Shown: positions 14,905 to 17,389 of the stretch, piece by piece
Numbering within the stretch: position 1 is the stretch's first letter
Layout: each line of letters opens with the position of its first letter
From: JADHLJ01 sp038118725
GTDB taxonomy: Bacteria > Pseudomonadota > Alphaproteobacteria > Thalassobaculales > Thalassobaculaceae
Direction: 5' to 3'
Assembly: GCA_038118725.1 (NCBI GenBank)
Contig: JAYOIK010000090.1
Coordinates: 1 to 17,389 of the forward strand
DNA length: 17,389 nt
Made by a program: the position numbers and the translations under genes
The notes under the pieces: generated by a model
Told to the model about the DNA's origin: nothing
Database searches by the model: none
What the model saw: the letters and a program-made list of their open reading frames with translations, nothing else

Positions 14905-15698
14905 GATCCCCACTCCGCCAGACGCCACCAGTAGATCTCTCGGCCCTCGGCGACATAGCCGGCGAAGAAGGTGACGGTAATAACATGGATCGCCAGACCA
15001 CCCACGAACCCCAAGGCGAGGAGCCTATGGACGATCCGCCAATAGGCCTGGGCGGGCGAGACCGAGGCGCGGGTGCCGATCAGACGATGTTCTTCCAGCA
15101 CCGCGCGGTGATAGGCCATGGCCTTGCCGGGGCTTTTCCACCAATGCCGGGCCTGGAGGGAAAAGGTCGCCTCGCTGGCATCGAGATCAATGTCCCGCAA
15201 CAGGTCGCGTTTTTCGTGGATAAGCGCCGCGAGCCGCGCCCGCTTGTTCTCGTCCGGTTGGGAGAAGCCGGCCATCTTTGTGCCAAAGGTCCGGGCCATC
15301 CGCCTTGACGCGACCAGCCGCGACCAGACCCCAAGCGCGATCAGGGCCGCGAGGGTATAGAGCAGAAGGCTCGGGATCTTCAGCATCGTGCCGGTGGAGT
15401 GAATCGCGACCAGGACGGTGCCGGCGCTGGCCAACCAGACATGCGCGCGAAACCCGGCCTTGCCCGGTCGGCCCCGCTTTTTAGCCAGGACCGCCACGAG
15501 CGAGATCAGCAGTAGGATCGAACCGAGAATCGCGGCGCCCTGTAGCAAGGGGCCGCCCGGTCGCCCCAACTCGCCAGGCAAGGCCGGCGCGACGACCAGG
15601 CCCACCAGGGCCGCGCCAAGCGCCGCGATGGTGATGGCGGCGAGGCGGGAATCCGGAAGGTCGGTATTGGACGCGGGGGCCGGTTGGCCTGTCAGCAC
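14901..15698 (-). CDS. Di-heme b-type membrane subunit of the Mo-oxidoreductase
   Basis: A 265-aa integral membrane protein with five predicted helices (about 17-40, 51-72, 84-106, 108-127 and 222-250). Helix 3 has H86 and H100 and helix 5 has H224 and H238. Both pairs are exactly 14 residues apart, the spacing seen in cytochrome bc1 cytochrome b and in ferric-reductase/NOX helices, so two stacked hemes across the membrane are likely. Basic residues place the loop at 73-84 and the large loop at about 130-221 in the cytoplasm, where the latter could dock the fused FeS-Mo protein. It replaces the NrfD/DmsC anchor usually found with such enzymes. The GTG start at 15698 overlaps the end of the TauD gene by 7 bp and its stop overlaps the next start by 4 bp, so translation is probably coupled. 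The exact family is not recognised. Confidence 0.85.
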   Translation of the reverse strand: MLTGQPAPASNTDLPDSRLAAITIAALGAALVGLVVAPALPGELGRPGGPLLQGAAILGSILLLISLVAVLAKKRGRPGKAGFRAHVWLASAGTVLVAIHSTGTMLKIPSLLLYTLAALIALGVWSRLVASRRMARTFGTKMAGFSQPDENKRARLAALIHEKRDLLRDIDLDASEATFSLQARHWWKSPGKAMAYHRAVLEEHRLIGTRASVSPAQAYWRIVHRLLALGFVGGLAIHVITVTFFAGYVAEGREIYWWRLAEWGS

Positions 15699-16528
15699 GG
15701 TCGGTCACCCTTGATGGTGATCCTTTGCATGTGCCGGCGCTTGCCCGCGTAGTCGTTGATCGCGTGATGCAGGGTTGTCCTGTTGTCCCAAACCGCGAGC
15801 GAGCCCGCCTCCCAGCGGAACCGGCAGGTGAACTCCGGGCGGATCATGTGGTCGCAGAGATAGTTGATGATCGGCGCGCTCTCCTCCACCGTCATGTCCT
15901 TGAAACGCGCGGTGTGGGAGCGGTTTACATAGATCGATTTTCGCCCTGTCTCGGGATGGGTGCGCACAACCGGATGCTCACTCTCATAGGTCTCGGCCTC
16001 GGGTTGGAACGTGCCCTTCATCGCGTCCAACCGCGCCATCCCCGCCGCGCGTCCGCCTTGGTAACCTTTCTCGGAAGAATTGACGCCGACGAGACCGGAC
16101 AGCAATTGCTTCATGCCGTCGGTTAGGGCGTCATAGGCCATGGCGGTATTGGCGAATAGGGTATCGCCGCCGGCCTCGGGAACCTCAAGCGCATAGAGCG
16201 TGGTGCCGAGAGCGGGGTTTTCCATGTAACTGGTGTCGGAATGCCAGGAACCGCCAAAATTCTTGCTGTCGCTCTCGGTCTTGATGATCTCGATAACCTC
16301 GGGCGTATCCGGTAGGCCCTTGATGAAGGGATAGATGTCCGGCTCTCCGAACAGCCGCGCGAAGCGCACGAATTCCGGCGGCGAGAGCTTCTGGTCGCGA
16401 AAGAACAGGACCCGGTGCTCAAGAAAAGCGTCATGGACCCGCGAGGCGTCGCTATTGGAGAGCTCGCTCGCCAGATCGACGCCATGGATCTCCGCGCCCA
16501 ACGCGCCCGAAACCGGAGTGATTTGCAT
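15692..16528 (-). CDS. TauD/TfdA family Fe(II)/2-oxoglutarate dioxygenase
   Basis: A 278-aa non-heme iron dioxygenase that hydroxylates its substrate with O2 and 2-oxoglutarate; TauD itself splits taurine to aminoacetaldehyde and sulfite. The iron triad is H96 and D98 (WHSDTSY) and H254 (WDNRTTLHHA), and the 2-oxoglutarate-binding arginine is probably R269 (RRHMQRITIKGD). The N-terminal GALGAEIHGVDL and HRVLFFRDQKL motifs are typical. Whether the substrate is taurine, another sulfonate, a phenoxyacid or something else cannot be read. The start at 16528 has GGGGA 7 nt upstream. The end overlaps the di-heme b gene by 7 bp, tying the dioxygenase to the Mo-oxidoreductase in one operon. That coupling is unusual and is the main hint to the Mo enzyme's substrate. 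Confidence 0.93.
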   Translation of the reverse strand: MQITPVSGALGAEIHGVDLASELSNSDASRVHDAFLEHRVLFFRDQKLSPPEFVRFARLFGEPDIYPFIKGLPDTPEVIEIIKTESDSKNFGGSWHSDTSYMENPALGTTLYALEVPEAGGDTLFANTAMAYDALTDGMKQLLSGLVGVNSSEKGYQGGRAAGMARLDAMKGTFQPEAETYESEHPVVRTHPETGRKSIYVNRSHTARFKDMTVEESAPIINYLCDHMIRPEFTCRFRWEAGSLAVWDNRTTLHHAINDYAGKRRHMQRITIKGDRPC

Positions 16529-16564
16529 GGACTTGTCCCCGTGATGAACCCGGCACAGGGTAAA

Positions 16565-16633
16565 CCGCCGACTAGGGTTCTGAAAAGACCAGCCGGCGGA
16601 TCAAGTCACCCAAAGCGATCGCCGTGCTCGGCG
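16565..16633 (-). terminator. Inverted repeats between cytochrome c and TauD genes, possible attenuator
   Basis: On the minus strand, after the cytochrome c stop, there is a 5-bp stem with a 4-nt loop (complement of 16620-16633). It is followed by a longer CCGCCG/CGGCGG pair (complement of 16565-16599) ending in TTT. Either could partly terminate transcription from the cytochrome c gene. The stems are short and the T-run is weak, so read-through into the TauD operon is quite possible. Confidence 0.25.
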
Positions 16634-16669
16634 TTGGCCCGGCGAGAACTTCGATCGTGGATTGCTGTG

Positions 16670-17152
16670 TTACTTCTTGCCTTCCTTCTCGCCCTTCGCG
16701 AAGGGATCGAGATAGGCAACGAGGTTCTCGACATCGGCCGGTTTTTTCAATCCCGGAAACGCCATCTTTGTTTTGGCTTTCTTCTTGCCGATCAACCCGC
16801 CGATATAGGGTTTGGGATCGGCGATATACGCCGCGAAGTTGCTGGCGTCCCACACGAGGCCCGCCGCGCCGGCGGCGACCAGGTCCTTGGAGTGCTTGAA
16901 CTTCTTGCCCTTGGCGCTAACAAAGGTGCCGGCGGTACGCCCATAGAGACCGTGTAGTGACGGCCCGACCTTTTTCTTGCCCGCCTTCAGGGAATGGCAC
17001 GCGACGCATTTCTTGAAGACCTTTTGGCCGGCCGACGGGTCGGCGGCACTGGCGGTTCCGGCGCCGATTCCCATGAAGCCGATGCCCACGGCCCCGATGG
17101 TCAAGACCGAGGCGGTGACCGCGTCCCGCAACCGGTTACTCTTAAAAATCAT
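16670..17152 (-). CDS. Periplasmic class I cytochrome c
   Basis: A 160-aa monoheme cytochrome c with a Sec signal peptide (hydrophobic core about 12-30, likely cut after GTASA at 36/37). The heme is attached at C49, C52 and H53 (CVACH), the sixth ligand is probably M130 (TKMAFPG), and GPSLHGLYGRTAGT is the hallmark of mitochondrial-like cytochrome c / c2 / c550 proteins. It is very lysine-rich, as in electron carriers that dock to acidic oxidase surfaces. A Lys-rich insertion (GKKKAKTK) lies just before the Met ligand. I start it at ATG 17152 (MIFKSNRLRD), with GGGAG about 7 nt upstream; a longer reading to 17251 would bury the signal peptide. It lies 141 bp upstream of the TauD-cytb-Mo operon in the same direction and could be its electron acceptor. 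Confidence 0.93.
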   Translation of the reverse strand: MIFKSNRLRDAVTASVLTIGAVGIGFMGIGAGTASAADPSAGQKVFKKCVACHSLKAGKKKVGPSLHGLYGRTAGTFVSAKGKKFKHSKDLVAAGAAGLVWDASNFAAYIADPKPYIGGLIGKKKAKTKMAFPGLKKPADVENLVAYLDPFAKGEKEGKK

Positions 17153-17181
17153 CCCCACGCTCCCTCGGTTCGTTAATGTGG

Positions 17182-17201
17182 CCCCAATCCCTTTTTTGGG
17201 G
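17182..17201 (-). promoter_or_regulatory. Hairpin in the cytochrome c 5' leader
   Basis: CCCCAA and TTGGGG form a 6-bp inverted repeat around an 8-nt loop, about 30 nt upstream of the cytochrome c start. It may be part of the 5' leader of the mRNA. An 8-bp palindrome (GACATGTC, 17248-17255) lies further upstream. No clear promoter could be fixed here. Confidence 0.25.
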
Positions 17202-17349
17202 ATCTCTCTAGGCCGATGCAATGCACCGGGCATCACAATGGCTCGCGACATGTCACATTAGCTTGAGCGGCGGGCCGCCGTGATCGACCGCTCGATGGTC
17301 GCGGCGCGCGCCTGATGGCTTTTCGTCTACCCTGGGTGGTGGTAACAAG

Positions 17350-17389
17350 ATGTCGATACAGCCTCGGCGTGGACGGTTGGGATGCGCTG
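17350..17389 (+). CDS. Possible start of a further gene at the right edge, 3' partial
   Basis: ATG at 17350 opens a frame that runs to the window end (MSIQPRRGRLGCA). A G-rich stretch (GGGTGGTGG) lies about 8 nt upstream. Only 13 residues are visible and no family can be suggested. It would be divergent from the cytochrome c gene. Confidence 0.2.
   Translation, partial: MSIQPRRGRLGCA

Noticed and set aside
17153..17251. Longer N-terminus for the cytochrome c
   Set aside because: It would place about 33 residues before an obvious signal peptide, and ATG 17152 has its own ribosome binding site.
1..17389. CRISPR array, tRNA, rRNA, insertion sequence or prophage genes
   Set aside because: No regularly spaced repeat array, no cloverleaf-like segment noticed and no transposase, integrase or phage structural motif seen in any frame.

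Overview
The window looks like chromosomal DNA from a high-GC alphaproteobacterium, probably related to Rhodospirillales. This rests on strong G/C third-position bias, dense genes with ATGA-type overlaps, a mitochondrial-like class I cytochrome c, and the protein families present (MmyB-type XRE regulator, TauD/TfdA dioxygenase, short MetE-like protein, SDR, two MBL-fold hydrolases). I see no rRNA, tRNA, CRISPR array, phage gene or transposase.

Layout. (1) 3-1019 (+): the 3' part of an unrecognised membrane-anchored protein with a SHOCT-like tail and base composition unlike its neighbours. (2) 1029-3858: an aldo/keto reductase (-) divergent from a MarR regulator and a HlyD/EmrA-type membrane fusion protein (+). 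The shared promoter region has three TGGCAA boxes exactly 15 bp apart; the MarR mRNA may be leaderless. No transporter partner for the HlyD protein is present. (3) 3879-6992 (-): MBL-fold hydrolase, NfsA-like nitroreductase, MmyB-type XRE regulator and a small two-helix membrane protein, probably co-transcribed. The XRE gene carries an apparent frameshift in a run of six A (six T on the coding strand). (4) 7154-11941 (+): FAD-dependent phytoene-desaturase-like oxidoreductase, a paired palindromic (BIME-like) element, an SDR, a core-MetE methyltransferase-like protein with a full zinc site, and an exported MBL-fold protein. (5) 11965-17152 (-): cytochrome c, then TauD/TfdA dioxygenase, a di-heme b-type membrane protein, and a giant fusion of a four-cluster ferredoxin subunit with a molybdopterin oxidoreductase. 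The last three overlap head to tail.

Region 5 is the most distinctive part. The fused Mo/FeS protein has no Tat signal and so should sit in the cytoplasm. The membrane protein has two His pairs 14 residues apart, as in cytochrome bc1 cytochrome b, and a basic cytoplasmic loop. A periplasmic cytochrome c is encoded just upstream. Together they suggest a compact electron circuit: cytoplasmic substrate, Mo centre, five [4Fe-4S] clusters, two b hemes across the membrane, then quinone or cytochrome c. Tight coupling to a TauD-family dioxygenase suggests that the dioxygenase releases the substrate of the Mo enzyme. Sulfite from a sulfonate is the most economical guess, analogous to SoeABC, but this is inference.
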